A stretch of DNA of 32,659 bases from Candidatus Didemnitutus sp. (lineage in GTDB: Bacteria > Verrucomicrobiota > Verrucomicrobiia > Opitutales > Opitutaceae). The stretch spans positions 1 through 32,659 of the forward strand of contig JAMPXH010000037.1 of NCBI GenBank assembly GCA_023701285.1, written 5' to 3'. Both the position numbers and the translations under genes were made by a program. A model generated the notes under the pieces. The model was not told the origin of the DNA and ran no database searches. It saw nothing but the letters and a program-made list of their open reading frames with translations. Positions 1-9,631 of the stretch are shown piece after piece; within the stretch, counting starts at the first letter, position 1; each line of letters opens with the position of its first letter.

Positions 1-368
<368 letters not shown>

Positions 369-435
369 GAATCAGAGAGTCACGAATCCTAGTGATTCAT
401 GAACTACTAAACAACGACTTGCATCGCTGTTTATC

Positions 436-458
436 GACGCGAGAATGAATCTCGCGTC
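436..458 (-). promoter_or_regulatory. rRNA leader hairpin 1
   Basis: Perfect 8-bp inverted repeat GACGCGAG / CTCGCGTC with a 7-nt loop, about 70 nt upstream of the 16S 5' end. It would fold in the pre-rRNA leader. A role in 16S processing or folding is plausible from position only. Confidence 0.55.
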
Positions 459-466
459 TGGAATTT

Positions 467-487
467 TTGATTGGGGGTCCCAATCAA
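467..487 (-). promoter_or_regulatory. rRNA leader hairpin 2
   Basis: Perfect 9-bp inverted repeat TTGATTGGG / CCCAATCAA with a 3-nt loop, 8 bp beyond hairpin 1. It has no U-run after it on the minus strand, so it is more likely a leader structure than a terminator. Confidence 0.55.
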
Positions 488-500
488 TCGCACAAAGTAA

Positions 501-514
501 ATTTCAAAGAACCG
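501..514 (-). promoter_or_regulatory. boxA-like antitermination element
   Basis: The minus strand reads CGGTTCTTTGAAAT, resembling the boxA core (GCTCTTTGA) found in bacterial rRNA leaders, where it recruits NusB/NusE. It sits about 130 nt upstream of the 16S gene, a usual distance. The match is to the core only, so confidence is moderate. Confidence 0.45.
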
Positions 515-860
515 CTTCCTTTTTAGGGGAAAGGTTTCCAAGAAGACACTTGGATTTTCGCTCGTCAATACTTTTCCGTATTTTTTTGGAAAAATTTTGA
601 AGGAACGACTTCGATTTCTCGAAGCCCCTTTCGAACTCTACTTTGCCTTTCGGCGAAGCTGTTGTTTCAGAAGGGACGGCGAACCATGCAAGTGCGGTAA
701 AGTGATTCAAGTTTTTTTTGCTAAGAAAATCTTATTGTTTCGCAAGTGTTTTATAATAAATAGAATAGAAATCTTAAATTCGCCAATGGCGACACCGCCC
801 GGCAGGATGGAAATGCGCTTTGCGGTTAAACGGATTTTTGTATTAGGCTAGTCGATACAG

Positions 861-1394
861 AGAGAGCTTCGGCTGCCAGCAATTACACCACTCCCGCACA
901 TGCTACCAACCTCGCCCGCAGCGGCACCAGCAGGCATCACTAAGCGACCATAGTTCTTATTACCGCAGCCGCAGCTACGCGAAGCGCAATCCAGCGGAGT
1001 CTTTCAGAGCGGCACATGCAAGGTAGGTGCGAAGCAGGCGGCCTCGGAGGCATTACGAGGGAAGCGAATCTACTCCGCCACCTCCATACCTCAAGCCGCA
1101 GCAGCAGAGTGCGCAGATCCCCATCCCCGTCAGCCACAGACGCAAAGCCCCTGCTACGCCGTGCAGCCCAATTCGCGGAAACCTGCGCCATGCGCCGCCT
1201 GAGACGCACTCGACCGGTTTCCTCCGCGCGGGCTGCGCCACTTTGAATGTTGAACACGCACACCCTATGCTTGGTCGCGCAGCGGCAAGAGGCGATGCCT
1301 CTGCGTGCGCACGACACGCCAGCGTCGAATCCCACAAATTGATCGGCATAAGCGTTACTCCGACAAGCTGCCGTGATGTCACGCAACACCGTCC
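861..1394. other. Stretch without recognisable gene
   Basis: Both strands have open frames here (the longest is about 149 codons on the minus strand), but the predicted peptides overlap each other, are rich in Arg, Ser and Ala, and match no family I recognise. The block lies between the rRNA promoter region and a decayed transposase, so it may be more of the same mobile-element debris. No tRNA, repeat array or clear promoter was seen. Confidence 0.5.
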
Positions 1395-2370
1395 CGTTTT
1401 TTGCCAGAAGCAGAGCTGGGCCGCTTAGCGCAATGGGTTCGTCCCGGGGCTACGCAGCAGCACATGCTATTGCGCGCGGATCAGCCGTAGCGCGGCACTG
1501 GGGCAGTCCGACAGAGTGATAACCGCCGAGCTAGCGGTCCGACGCGAGACCGTCGCGCTGTGACGCGGAGAGAGCGGGAGGACAGTATCGCCTACGGTTG
1601 GGAGAATTGCGCCCCATCGAGGAGCAACCCGCGCTGAGGTGCAGCGCGGGTTTGCCGGCGGATAAAGACCATCCCAAAGACCACGTTGGCCGGGCGCGAT
1701 CCGTTGCAGCACGCGCACGCTCAAGCGCACACAAGGCGCAGCAAGAGCACAATTCGCAGGGTTGGCAGGCCAACGGGTTGACGCCGCGGCTGACCAATAC
1801 CTTCAGGCTCCCTCGCGATCAGTGCTACCTAGAGAAACTCACTGGTTTGGTCGGCGTTCATCTGCCCCCAGAACACCGTGGTCTTCTGCGTCGACGAGGA
1901 AGAGCCAGATTCAAGCTTTGGACCGCACCCGGCCTGCCGCTCAGGCTCACTCGCTGCGGCACGGCACCACCCTGCTCGCCGCACGGCAAGCCACCGAAGG
2001 TCTAGGCATCGACCAATGCTATCCACGCACCCGCACCGGGAGTTCCCGAGGTTCTTGCGCCGCCTCGCTGACGATTTCCCTAGCAACAATCCCCTCGTTA
2101 ATTACGCCGCGCGACCATCCCCGAGGGCTGCGCCCATCCCCAGTGCCGCACTTCATCCCCACCAGCGCCAGTTGCTGGACCTGATCGAACGCTAGTTCGC
2201 TGAACTCGAACAGCAGGCGGTGTCCCGTGCGGCGTTTTGCAGCGTTCCTGAATTGCAGCGGGGCGATCATCGCCCCCTTGGCTGCATGGAACACTCAACC
2301 CGCTCCCTTCGTCAGGACCGCCAGCGTCGAGCGTATCCTCAAAAAGGCAAACTGCGCCCGGAAGCGCTGC
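1395..2370 (+). pseudogene. Decayed IS630-family transposase
   Basis: Pieces of one IS630-type transposase can be read in order, but in alternating frames. An N-terminal part contains ELGRLAQWV and then a helix-turn-helix-like ITAELAVRRETVAL, ending in TGA at 1561 where the family usually has Trp. Next come NGLTPRLTNTFRLPRD and LVGVHLPPEH, then FCVDE with KSQIQALDRTRP in the next frame. RHGTTLLAA, QCYPRTR and HREFPRFLRRL follow, then PLVNYAA (compare VDNYATH) and FIPTSAS. After that is LIER-stop-FAEL, where TAG replaces the usual Trp, and finally APFVRTASVERILKK. There are at least five frame changes and two in-frame stops, so the gene is dead. The DDE residues of the first two motifs are partly recognisable. 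Boundaries are approximate and no terminal inverted repeats were identified. Confidence 0.8.
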
Positions 2371-2637
2371 AGACAAAGCAAACTAGGCCTCACTCGTCCC
2401 ATTCGATCGCGAGGTCATAGGTCATATGCCGAGCTAATTCCAGAGCACCAGACTGGCCTTTCCGCGTGTAAGTAGTGCCAAAGCACTGGGCACAGCCCCG
2501 CATTCGAAGCTTCTTTCAAGCGATTCTGTGGCTGTTTTGTTCCGATAAAGAAGCCGAACTTCTGGCATTTTACGTTTTTTAACAAATGGCCGAATGCGAC
2601 CGCCAAACAAAAGGTTGTAACAACCTGGAAACTACTT

Positions 2638-3195
2638 TTGAACGCCAAGCCTAACCCAGCAACTAACTCCCAGCTGACCAAACTCAACCAAGGCGAACCG
2701 TTGGACCTAAAGCAAATTAAGCTGATTGTGGACCTGATGAAGCGCTCGGACCTCACCGAGTTCGAAGTGGAAGAGGAAGGCTTCAAGATTAAGATCAAGC
2801 GCAACTCCGCCGAAGGAGCCGCCGCTCAAACGACGTTCTCCGCGCATCCGTTCCCGCCCGGCGTCACCGTTGAGCAACCCCGAAGCGCAGCCCCGGCCCC
2901 TGCTTTGCTGCCCGCCAGCCCGGCGAGCAACACTCCCGCTGGCGACGAAGTGGGCTACACCTACGTCAAATCTCCGATGGTAGGCACTTTCTACCGCTCT
3001 CCCTCACCCGACAGCCCCGCCTTCGTCGACGTCAACAGCAAGGTCGATGAAAAATCCGTCGTCTGCATCATCGAGGCCATGAAAATCATGAATGAGATTC
3101 AGGCCGAGGTGAAGGGCACCGTAGTCGAAGTCCTCGTCGAGAACGGTCAGCCGGTCGAATACGGCCAGCGACTCTACAAGGTCAAGGTGGCCTGA
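2638..3195 (+). CDS. accB: Acetyl-CoA carboxylase biotin carboxyl carrier protein
   Basis: This is the biotin carrier subunit of acetyl-CoA carboxylase, which makes malonyl-CoA for fatty-acid synthesis. The 185-residue product has an N-terminal [16 protein letters not shown] helix region, a Pro/Ala-rich linker (about residues 75-100) and a C-terminal biotinyl domain. The domain has [18 protein letters not shown] and the biotinylation motif EAMKIMNE, with the acceptor Lys near residue 149. The start is uncertain. TTG at 2638 has GGA 8 bp upstream. TTG at 2701 has AAGG 7 bp upstream and would give the canonical N-terminus MDLKQIK. No ATG start fits. A short palindrome AGGTTG-TAA-CAACCT lies at 2612-2626, just upstream. 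accC follows 58 bp downstream, the usual order. Confidence 0.95.
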   Translation: MNAKPNPATNSQLTKLNQGEPLDLKQIKLIVDLMKRSDLTEFEVEEEGFKIKIKRNSAEGAAAQTTFSAHPFPPGVTVEQPRSAAPAPALLPASPASNTPAGDEVGYTYVKSPMVGTFYRSPSPDSPAFVDVNSKVDEKSVVCIIEAMKIMNEIQAEVKGTVVEVLVENGQPVEYGQRLYKVKVA

Positions 3196-3214
3196 CCACC
3201 GCTCAGATCACGCC

Positions 3215-3246
3215 GGCCGGGCAGAGCACTGTCCGGCCTATTTTTA
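3215..3246 (+). terminator. Intrinsic-terminator-like hairpin between accB and accC
   Basis: GGCCGGGCAG (3215-3224), loop AGCA, CTGTCCGGCC (3229-3238) form a 10-bp stem with a single G-U pair. TATTTTTA follows. It has every feature of an intrinsic terminator yet ends only 7 nt before the accC ATG, so it would partly uncouple accC from accB and could occlude the accC translation start. Confidence 0.75.
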
Positions 3247-3253
3247 TCCGCAC

Positions 3254-4615
3254 ATGATTCAAAAGGTCCTCATCGCCAATCGTGGAGAGATTGCGCTTCG
3301 CATCATCCGCGCCTGTCGCGAACTCGGCATCAAGACGCTGGCCGTCTACTCCGAAGCCGACGTCCAGTCCTTGCACGTCCAACTGGCTGACGAAGCCATC
3401 TGCATCGGCGGCCCCAAAAGCACCGACAGCTACCTGCGCGCCGATCGCATCATCAGCGCCGCGGAGATCGCCGATGTGGACGCCATCCACCCGGGCTACG
3501 GTTTTCTTTCCGAAAACGCCAAATTCGCCGAACAGTGCGAATCGTGTAACATCAAGTTCATCGGCCCCAAGTCCAAGAGCATCAGAATCATGGGCGATAA
3601 GGCCATCGCCAAGGACACCGTCCGTAAAGCCGGCGTGCCCACCGTTCCCGGATCGGACGGCCCGGTCGAATCCGAGGCGGAAGCCGTCAAAATCGCGCGC
3701 AAAATCGGCTACCCGGTCATCATCAAGGCTGTAGCTGGCGGCGGTGGCCGCGGCATGCGCATCGCGCACAACGACGTCTCCTTCGCCAAGGAATACCATG
3801 TCGCCCGCAACGAAGCCGAGAAGGCCTTCGGCAACGGCGCGGTTTACATCGAGAAATACATCCAGAATCCGCGCCACATCGAGTTCCAGATCTTGGCCGA
3901 CAGTCACGGCAAGGTGCTGCACTTGGGCGAGCGCGATTGCTCGGTCCAACGGCGGCATCAGAAGCTGATCGAGGAGGCACCCTCGCCCTTCCTGAACGCC
4001 GACCTGCGCAAGAAAATGGGCAAGGCCGCCATCCGTGCCGCCGAAGCGGCCGAATACCAGAACGCGGGCACCATCGAGTTCCTCGTCGATCCGAAAGGCA
4101 ATTACTACTTCATCGAGATGAACACGCGCATCCAAGTCGAGCACCCGGTGACCGAGGAAGTCACCGGAATCGACCTGATCAAGCAGCAGATCCGCGTGGC
4201 CAACGGCGAAAAACTGGATCTCGACCAGAGCGATATCACGTGGACCAAGCACGCCATCGAATGTCGCATCAACGCCGAGGATCCGGCGCGCAACTTCACC
4301 CCCTCCCCCGGCACGATCTCGCTTTACTACGCCCCGGGCGGCCACGGTGTCAGAGTGGACTCCCACGTTTACAGCGGCTACACCATCCCGCCGTATTACG
4401 ATTCGATGATCGGCAAGCTCATCTGCTACGGTTCGACTCGTAAGATTGCCCTCCAGCGCTCCTACCGAGCCCTCAGCGAATACCTCGTCCGCGGCATCAA
4501 GACCACCATCCCGCTGCACAAGGCCATCATGAGCGACCCGACCTTCATCGAAGGCAAGGCGACCACCGCCTACATGGAGGACTTCATGTCGCGCACGCCT
4601 CCGGATCTGTTCTGA
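3254..4615 (+). CDS. accC: Acetyl-CoA carboxylase, biotin carboxylase subunit
   Basis: This subunit carboxylates the biotin on AccB using ATP and bicarbonate, the first half-reaction of acetyl-CoA carboxylase in the cytoplasm. The 453-residue length is typical of the family (about 450). Visible features are the N-terminal [19 protein letters not shown], the Gly-rich ATP-grasp loop [11 protein letters not shown], the catalytic [18 protein letters not shown] segment, and the C-terminal biotin carboxylase domain starting around ECRINAEDP. The ATG at 3254 gives the standard N-terminus ([16 protein letters not shown]). No Shine-Dalgarno sequence is visible because the preceding bases are the U-run of a hairpin. 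No accA or accD is nearby. Confidence 0.98.
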   Translation: MIQKVLIANRGEIALRIIRACRELGIKTLAVYSEADVQSLHVQLADEAICIGGPKSTDSYLRADRIISAAEIADVDAIHPGYGFLSENAKFAEQCESCNIKFIGPKSKSIRIMGDKAIAKDTVRKAGVPTVPGSDGPVESEAEAVKIARKIGYPVIIKAVAGGGGRGMRIAHNDVSFAKEYHVARNEAEKAFGNGAVYIEKYIQNPRHIEFQILADSHGKVLHLGERDCSVQRRHQKLIEEAPSPFLNADLRKKMGKAAIRAAEAAEYQNAGTIEFLVDPKGNYYFIEMNTRIQVEHPVTEEVTGIDLIKQQIRVANGEKLDLDQSDITWTKHAIECRINAEDPARNFTPSPGTISLYYAPGGHGVRVDSHVYSGYTIPPYYDSMIGKLICYGSTRKIALQRSYRALSEYLVRGIKTTIPLHKAIMSDPTFIEGKATTAYMEDFMSRTPPDLF

Positions 4616-4645
4616 GCCACGTCCCGCAATCCCTTCTCCATTTCG

Positions 4646-4671
4646 AGCCGCGCCAGCCCGCGCGGCTTTTT
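4646..4671 (+). terminator. Intrinsic terminator after accC
   Basis: AGCCGCGC, a 6-nt loop and GCGCGGCT form a perfect 8-bp stem, followed by TTTTT. It lies 30 bp after the accC stop and ends the acc operon before the next gene. Confidence 0.85.
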
Positions 4672-4831
4672 CGTGCTCAGCTCGGCTTGAGCACCCGATT
4701 CCAGCCGCGTCGCACATCACCGGGCCCGGACTCACCCGCCATCCGTGTTTGCGCCGGCACCACCTTCGCTCATCGTTCCGGACTGATGCGCCCCCGCTGC
4801 CATCGCAGCAGGGATTGAGCACCGTTTCTCC

Positions 4832-7800
4832 ATGAAGCTCTCCTCTGCCCCCCTGCTCGCCGCCCTCGCGGTCGTGATTGTGAGCGGTTGGCTGGCTTAC
4901 GCCCCGATTAGCGCGCCGGACTCGCTGCGCCGAGCCACGACACAGGCACAAGTGACCCCGCCCAGCCTTCCGCAGGCTCCCGCCCCTGTGCAACCCACTG
5001 TCGCAGCGGCTCCGCTCATCCGCCGCCCTGCAGCGGCCACGCTCGGGCAAGACGCACCGCTCACCTTGGCCCGCCTTCCCGAAAGCCAGCTTAAAGCCAT
5101 CCTGATCGGCCTCACGCCTGCCGCCCAAGCCCAAGCCCTGAACCAGCTCACGCGCCTGCAAGTGCCCGTCAGCGACCTTGCCTCCTTGCTGGCCGATTCC
5201 ACCGGTCAGCTCTACTACGCCTGCCACCTCACGCCCCCTATCGACGGCGGCCCAAACCCCACCCTCTTCGCCCAGGCAGCCGACGGCAGGCTTGTAGGCC
5301 CGCAGATCAAAGCCGTCAGTGCTGCCGGCGATTTCGCGGTTTCCGTGCCCAATTCCTCCCCACCCTTGCGGCAAAGCCGCCCCGGCTCCGCGAACGTCAT
5401 CTACCTCGACTTCAACGGCCACACCGTCACCGGCACCGCTTGGAACACCACCGCCGGCGCCCCGGCCGCCTACGTCTGCATCCCTTACGACACCGACGGC
5501 AATGCCAGCTCCTTCTCCCCCGAGGAACAAGCCGCCATCGTCAACATCTGGGCGCGCATCGCCGAGGATTACCGCTCCTTCGACGTCAACGTCACCACCG
5601 AGGCGCCCGCCGTTTTCAACAACCGCACGGCCCGCGTCCTTTTCACCCGCAAAACCGACGCCAACGGCATTCCCAACCCCAGCTCCGCCACCGCCAGCGG
5701 CGTCGCTTACGTCGGCGTCTTCGGCTCCGGCAGTTTCGCCGCCACCTACTCCGTCTCCTTCGTCTATCACGACGGCTACACCGACGGTTTTGTCGCCGCC
5801 GTCGCTTCCCACGAAGTCGGTCACAACCTCGGCCTCTCCCACGACGGCACCCTCAAGGCCGACGGCACCAAGGACGCCGAATACTACAGCGGCCACGGCA
5901 CTGGCGCCACCTCCTGGTCGCCGATCATGGGGTCCGGCTCCGGCCAGATCATCCAATGGTCCCGCGGCGAGTATTTTCGCGCCAACAACCCCCAGGACGA
6001 CCTCGCCATCATCACCTCGGCCCTCTCCGGGCGCGCCGACGACCACGCCAACAGCTCCCTCACGTCGACACCCCTCCTCGCCAACGGCCCCGCCGTCCAG
6101 CACCGCGGCATCATCACCAGCGCCGCCGATCAGGATTGGTTCTCCCTCCAGACCACGGGCGCAATCTCGCTTACCATCGCCCCGCACACCGCCCCCTTCA
6201 GCCTTAACCTCAGCGCCCTCGACGTGCGCGCCGAGCTCTACTCCTCCTCCGGCGTCCTCCTCGCCACCTCAGACCCGGCCCACAGCTCCGCCGCCACCTT
6301 CGACCTCTCGCCCGGCCCGGGCACCTACTATCTCCGCGTCGTCGGCGCCGCGATCGGCACCCCTCTGGCCGACCCGCCCTCCGGCTACACCAATTACGCC
6401 AGCATCGGCGAATACACCATCGCCGGCACCGTCACGCCCCTAGCGACGCCCGCGCTTCCCGCCATCGTCATCCACCCCGACAGCCAATCCATCTTCCCCG
6501 GCAATCCCGCCGCCTTCTCCGTCGTCGCCACCGGCAACCCCGCCACCAGCTACCAGTGGCAACGCTCCCTCGATTCCGGCGGCTCCTGGCAAAACCTCGC
6601 CGACAGCACCAGCCACACCGGCACCACCTCCGCCACCCTCACCGTCACCACCGTGGACGCCGCTATGAACGCCCAGCGCTTCCGCTGCGTCGTCACCAAT
6701 CCCTCCGGCAACGCCACCAGCTCCGCCGCCACGCTCACCGTCCAAACCCCGCCGCCGCCCGTTTTGCCAGCCTTCGACGGCCCACCCGAGCCCAGCTTCG
6801 GCCGCGGCCTGCCCGCCGGCACCAGCCAAAACCTCAACATCGGCCTCCTCGCTGGCACCGACCCTATCACCTACCAATGGCGCCTCAACGGCACCGATAT
6901 CCCCGGCGCCAACGGTCTCTATTACTTCGTCCGCAACTGGCAGGCCGCCGACGCCGGCACCTACACCGTCGTCGCCACCAACGCCCTCGGCAGCGTCGAA
7001 TCCGCGCCCTACACTCAATACCTCCAGCCCGAAGGCGGCTGGACTTGGCGCAACCCCCGCCCCACCGGCAACGGCACCACCCGCGCCGCCTTCCTCAACG
7101 GCCAATTCTTCGTCGGCGGCCTCCGCGGCACGCTCCTCGTTTCCCCCGACGGCCTGAACTGGACCAACCGCACCGTCCCCGCCTCGAACAACCTTTACGG
7201 TTTCCAGCAACTGAACGGCCTCTACGTCGTCCTCGGCAGCCTCGGCGCCGTATTCAGCTCCCCGGATGCCGTCATCTGGACCCCGCGCAACACCGGCACG
7301 CTCCATCAGGATTCCTCCAGCGGCCTCCAGTTCGTCGCCACTAACGGCTCACGCCTCATGGCGGTCGGTATCGGCGGCATCTTCACCACCACCACCGACG
7401 GCATCACCTGGACCTCCGGCACCGTCGGCACCGGCGACGATCTCAACGGCGTCGCCTTCGCCTTCGGCAAATTCCACGCCGTCTCCAACACCAACGGCCG
7501 CATCTACTCCACCACCGACGGCTCCACCTGGGCCTCCGTCGCCTCCTCCGCCGGCAGCCTGCGCTGCATCACGTTCGGCGCCGGCCGCCTCGTCGCCGGC
7601 GGCATCGGCGGCACCCTGACCACCTCGACCGACGGCCTCACGTGGACTCCCGTCTCCAGCGGAGTCTCCGCCTTCATCATCGGCCTCGACTACGTGAACG
7701 GCCGCTTCTTCGCCACCGGCACCGGCGGCACCATCCTCACTTCCACCGACGGCCTGCAATGGACCGCGACCAACACCAACGGCAACACCTCCAGCATCCA

Positions 7801-9631
7801 GAACGTCGCCTACGGCAACGGCCTCTATCTCGCTCCCGCGCAGAGCGGCACCACCGGCCGCGCCATCCTCACCTCCACCGACGGTTTCAACTGGACCCAG
7901 CGCATCACCGGCGCCGGCGCCTTCGGAGCCAACCTCCGCAGCGTCGCCGCCAACACGAGCGCCATCGTCACTGTCGGATTCAACGCCACCAGCAGCGTCA
8001 GCTCCTTTCTCCGCTCGACCGATGGCAACTCGTGGAACTTGAGCGCCAGCTTCAGCGGTCAGCTCAACGACATCGATTTCGGCAACACCCTCTTCCTCGC
8101 CGTCAACAACAGCGGCACGGCCTACACCTCGGCCAACGATGGCGCCACATGGAGCCAATACGCCCTCGCCTCCGGCGAAAACCTAAACGGCGTGCGCTAC
8201 GCCAACGGCCTCTGGATCGTTACCGGTGCCTCGGGCAACAGCGGACGCCTCCGCACTTCGCCCACCGGCCTGTCGGGCAGCTGGACGTCCAGAATCAGCA
8301 GCGGCAACGTGCTGAACAAATCCATCTACGGCGACAGTGCTTTCGTTGCCGTCGGCAACTCCGGCACGATCTGGCGCTCCACCACCGGCGCATCGTGGTC
8401 GGCCGCTTTCTCGGGCACCACGGCCAACCTCAACGACGTCGCCTACGGCTCCGGCCTCTTCGTCGCCGTCGGCGCCGGCGTCGTGCTCACGTCACCAGAC
8501 GGCCTCACGTGGACCAACCGCTCCTTCACGCCCGACACGCTCACCAGTGTCATTTACTCCGGCAGCCACTTCATCGCCACCACCGCGCTCAGCGCCTCGG
8601 GCAATGGCAGCACTTACTACGTTTCATCCGACGGCATTCAGTGGACCGGTCGTTTCACCGGTGCGTTCGACCTCCTCAACGACCTCGTCGCCTTCAACAA
8701 CCAAGTCTACGGCGTCGGCGACAACTCCATCATCCTTTCCGCCGGCGCGCCCGTGCTCAGCACGTCCGGCTCCGTCGTCGCTTCCTCCGGCGCGAGCACC
8801 ACACTCGCGGCCACGGCCGCCGCCTCACCGGTCCCCGTCGCCTACCAATGGCACCGCAACGGCGTGCCCGTGCCCGGCGCCACGCAACTCCGCTTGGCAT
8901 TCTCACCTGTGCACGCCGCCGACTCCGGCAACTACACCCTCGTCGCCACCAACGCCTTCGGCTCCACCACCAGTTCGCCCACCGTCCTCAGCGTCACACC
9001 GGTCGCACAGACGATCGACTTCCCCACGCTCCCCGATCTGCCCTTCGCGCGCACGCCGCTGACGCTCGCAGCCAGTGCCACCTCCGGCCTGCCCGTCAAC
9101 TTCACCTCCGTCTCCGGTCCGGCCACGCTCTCCGGCAACGCCCTCACGCTCACCGGCACCGGCCTCGTGACCGTGCGCGCCACCCAGCCCGGCAACGCCG
9201 ACTTCACTGCCGCCCCGCCGGTCGAACGCACTTTCGCCGTGTTGCCCAACTTCGCCGCCTGGCAAAACGCCCGCTTCAGCGCCGCCCAACTCGCCCAACC
9301 CGCCACCATCGCGCCCAACGCCGTCCTCACCGCCGACGGGCTGGCCAATCTCCTCAAATACGCCCTCGGACTCGATCCGCAGATCGCCGCCACCTCCGGC
9401 TTGCCGGTGATCGGTTCCGAGGACGACGCCTGGACCTTCACCTACACCCGCCCGGAGTCCGTCACCGACGTGATCTACTCGGTGGAGGTTTCCGAGGACC
9501 TGACGTTCTGGACCTCCGCCGGCGTCGAGCATGCCCTGCTCTCCACTGGCGGCGGCACACAGACATGGCGGGCGCGTTACACGCCCGCCGGCACCGGCCG
9601 CCTCTTCTTCCGGCTGAAAGTCAGCCTCTAG
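4832..9631 (+). CDS. Giant secreted metzincin-type protease with Ig and propeller repeats
   Basis: The 1,599-residue product begins with a signal peptide or membrane anchor (about residues 1-28). Around residues 185-400 is a zinc-protease domain with HEVGHNLGLSH (His327, His331, His337) and a likely Met-turn in PIMGSG (Met366), the metzincin signature seen in reprolysin-like enzymes. A pre-peptidase C-terminal-type domain follows (about 420-540, DQDWFSL to GTYYLRVVG). Then come two Ig-like domains (about 542-735) and about 13 units of roughly 40-45 residues with the pattern S-x-DG-x-x-W (about 740-1300), probably forming beta-propellers. A third Ig-like domain (about 1307-1390) precedes an SGLPVNF-type domain, and a C-terminal module contains DGLANLLKYALGLDP. 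The last module resembles C-terminal regions common in large exported Verrucomicrobiota proteins. The substrate is unknown; a role outside the cell or on its surface is inferred. The C-terminus overlaps the convergent prmA by 11 bp. Confidence 0.85.
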   Translation: MKLSSAPLLAALAVVIVSGWLAYAPISAPDSLRRATTQAQVTPPSLPQAPAPVQPTVAAAPLIRRPAAATLGQDAPLTLARLPESQLKAILIGLTPAAQAQALNQLTRLQVPVSDLASLLADSTGQLYYACHLTPPIDGGPNPTLFAQAADGRLVGPQIKAVSAAGDFAVSVPNSSPPLRQSRPGSANVIYLDFNGHTVTGTAWNTTAGAPAAYVCIPYDTDGNASSFSPEEQAAIVNIWARIAEDYRSFDVNVTTEAPAVFNNRTARVLFTRKTDANGIPNPSSATASGVAYVGVFGSGSFAATYSVSFVYHDGYTDGFVAAVASHEVGHNLGLSHDGTLKADGTKDAEYYSGHGTGATSWSPIMGSGSGQIIQWSRGEYFRANNPQDDLAIITSALSGRADDHANSSLTSTPLLANGPAVQHRGIITSAADQDWFSLQTTGAISLTIAPHTAPFSLNLSALDVRAELYSSSGVLLATSDPAHSSAATFDLSPGPGTYYLRVVGAAIGTPLADPPSGYTNYASIGEYTIAGTVTPLATPALPAIVIHPDSQSIFPGNPAAFSVVATGNPATSYQWQRSLDSGGSWQNLADSTSHTGTTSATLTVTTVDAAMNAQRFRCVVTNPSGNATSSAATLTVQTPPPPVLPAFDGPPEPSFGRGLPAGTSQNLNIGLLAGTDPITYQWRLNGTDIPGANGLYYFVRNWQAADAGTYTVVATNALGSVESAPYTQYLQPEGGWTWRNPRPTGNGTTRAAFLNGQFFVGGLRGTLLVSPDGLNWTNRTVPASNNLYGFQQLNGLYVVLGSLGAVFSSPDAVIWTPRNTGTLHQDSSSGLQFVATNGSRLMAVGIGGIFTTTTDGITWTSGTVGTGDDLNGVAFAFGKFHAVSNTNGRIYSTTDGSTWASVASSAGSLRCITFGAGRLVAGGIGGTLTTSTDGLTWTPVSSGVSAFIIGLDYVNGRFFATGTGGTILTSTDGLQWTATNTNGNTSSIQNVAYGNGLYLAPAQSGTTGRAILTSTDGFNWTQRITGAGAFGANLRSVAANTSAIVTVGFNATSSVSSFLRSTDGNSWNLSASFSGQLNDIDFGNTLFLAVNNSGTAYTSANDGATWSQYALASGENLNGVRYANGLWIVTGASGNSGRLRTSPTGLSGSWTSRISSGNVLNKSIYGDSAFVAVGNSGTIWRSTTGASWSAAFSGTTANLNDVAYGSGLFVAVGAGVVLTSPDGLTWTNRSFTPDTLTSVIYSGSHFIATTALSASGNGSTYYVSSDGIQWTGRFTGAFDLLNDLVAFNNQVYGVGDNSIILSAGAPVLSTSGSVVASSGASTTLAATAAASPVPVAYQWHRNGVPVPGATQLRLAFSPVHAADSGNYTLVATNAFGSTTSSPTVLSVTPVAQTIDFPTLPDLPFARTPLTLAASATSGLPVNFTSVSGPATLSGNALTLTGTGLVTVRATQPGNADFTAAPPVERTFAVLPNFAAWQNARFSAAQLAQPATIAPNAVLTADGLANLLKYALGLDPQIAATSGLPVIGSEDDAWTFTYTRPESVTDVIYSVEVSEDLTFWTSAGVEHALLSTGGGTQTWRARYTPAGTGRLFFRLKVSL

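Larger units (their letters stand above)
369..860 (-). promoter_or_regulatory. AT-rich rRNA leader and promoter region
   Basis: This stretch lies directly upstream of the minus-strand 16S gene and is far more AT-rich than the rest of the window, notably at 580-600 and 700-780. It holds two strong hairpins and a boxA-like motif, listed separately. It also has a weaker hairpin at about 641-658 (CTTTGCC/GGCGAAG). On the minus strand a possible promoter is TTTAAG (773-778), 17 bp, TATAAA (750-755), but the -35 match is poor. Another TTGACG (563-568) has no good -10. I see no protein gene here. The role is inferred from position and composition. Confidence 0.55.

Noticed and set aside
940-1389. 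149-codon minus-strand frame in the gene-poor region
   Set aside because: It overlaps open frames on both strands, has no recognisable motif or ribosome-binding site, and lies beside mobile-element debris.
2260-2276. Perfect palindrome GGGGCGAT-C-ATCGCCCC
   Set aside because: It lies inside the decayed transposase reading frame, has no U-run and no neighbouring gene start, so a chance palindrome is more likely than an operator or terminator.
369-2637. tRNA genes or CRISPR array in the long non-coding stretch
   Set aside because: No cloverleaf with a TTCGANTC-type arm and no regularly spaced direct repeats were seen.
3203-6187. Very long open frame (994 codons) on the minus strand opposite accC and the giant protease gene
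   Set aside because: It is antisense to two clear genes, and its peptide is a Gly/Val/Asp/Ala-rich low-complexity product of GC-rich third positions. No family motif is visible.
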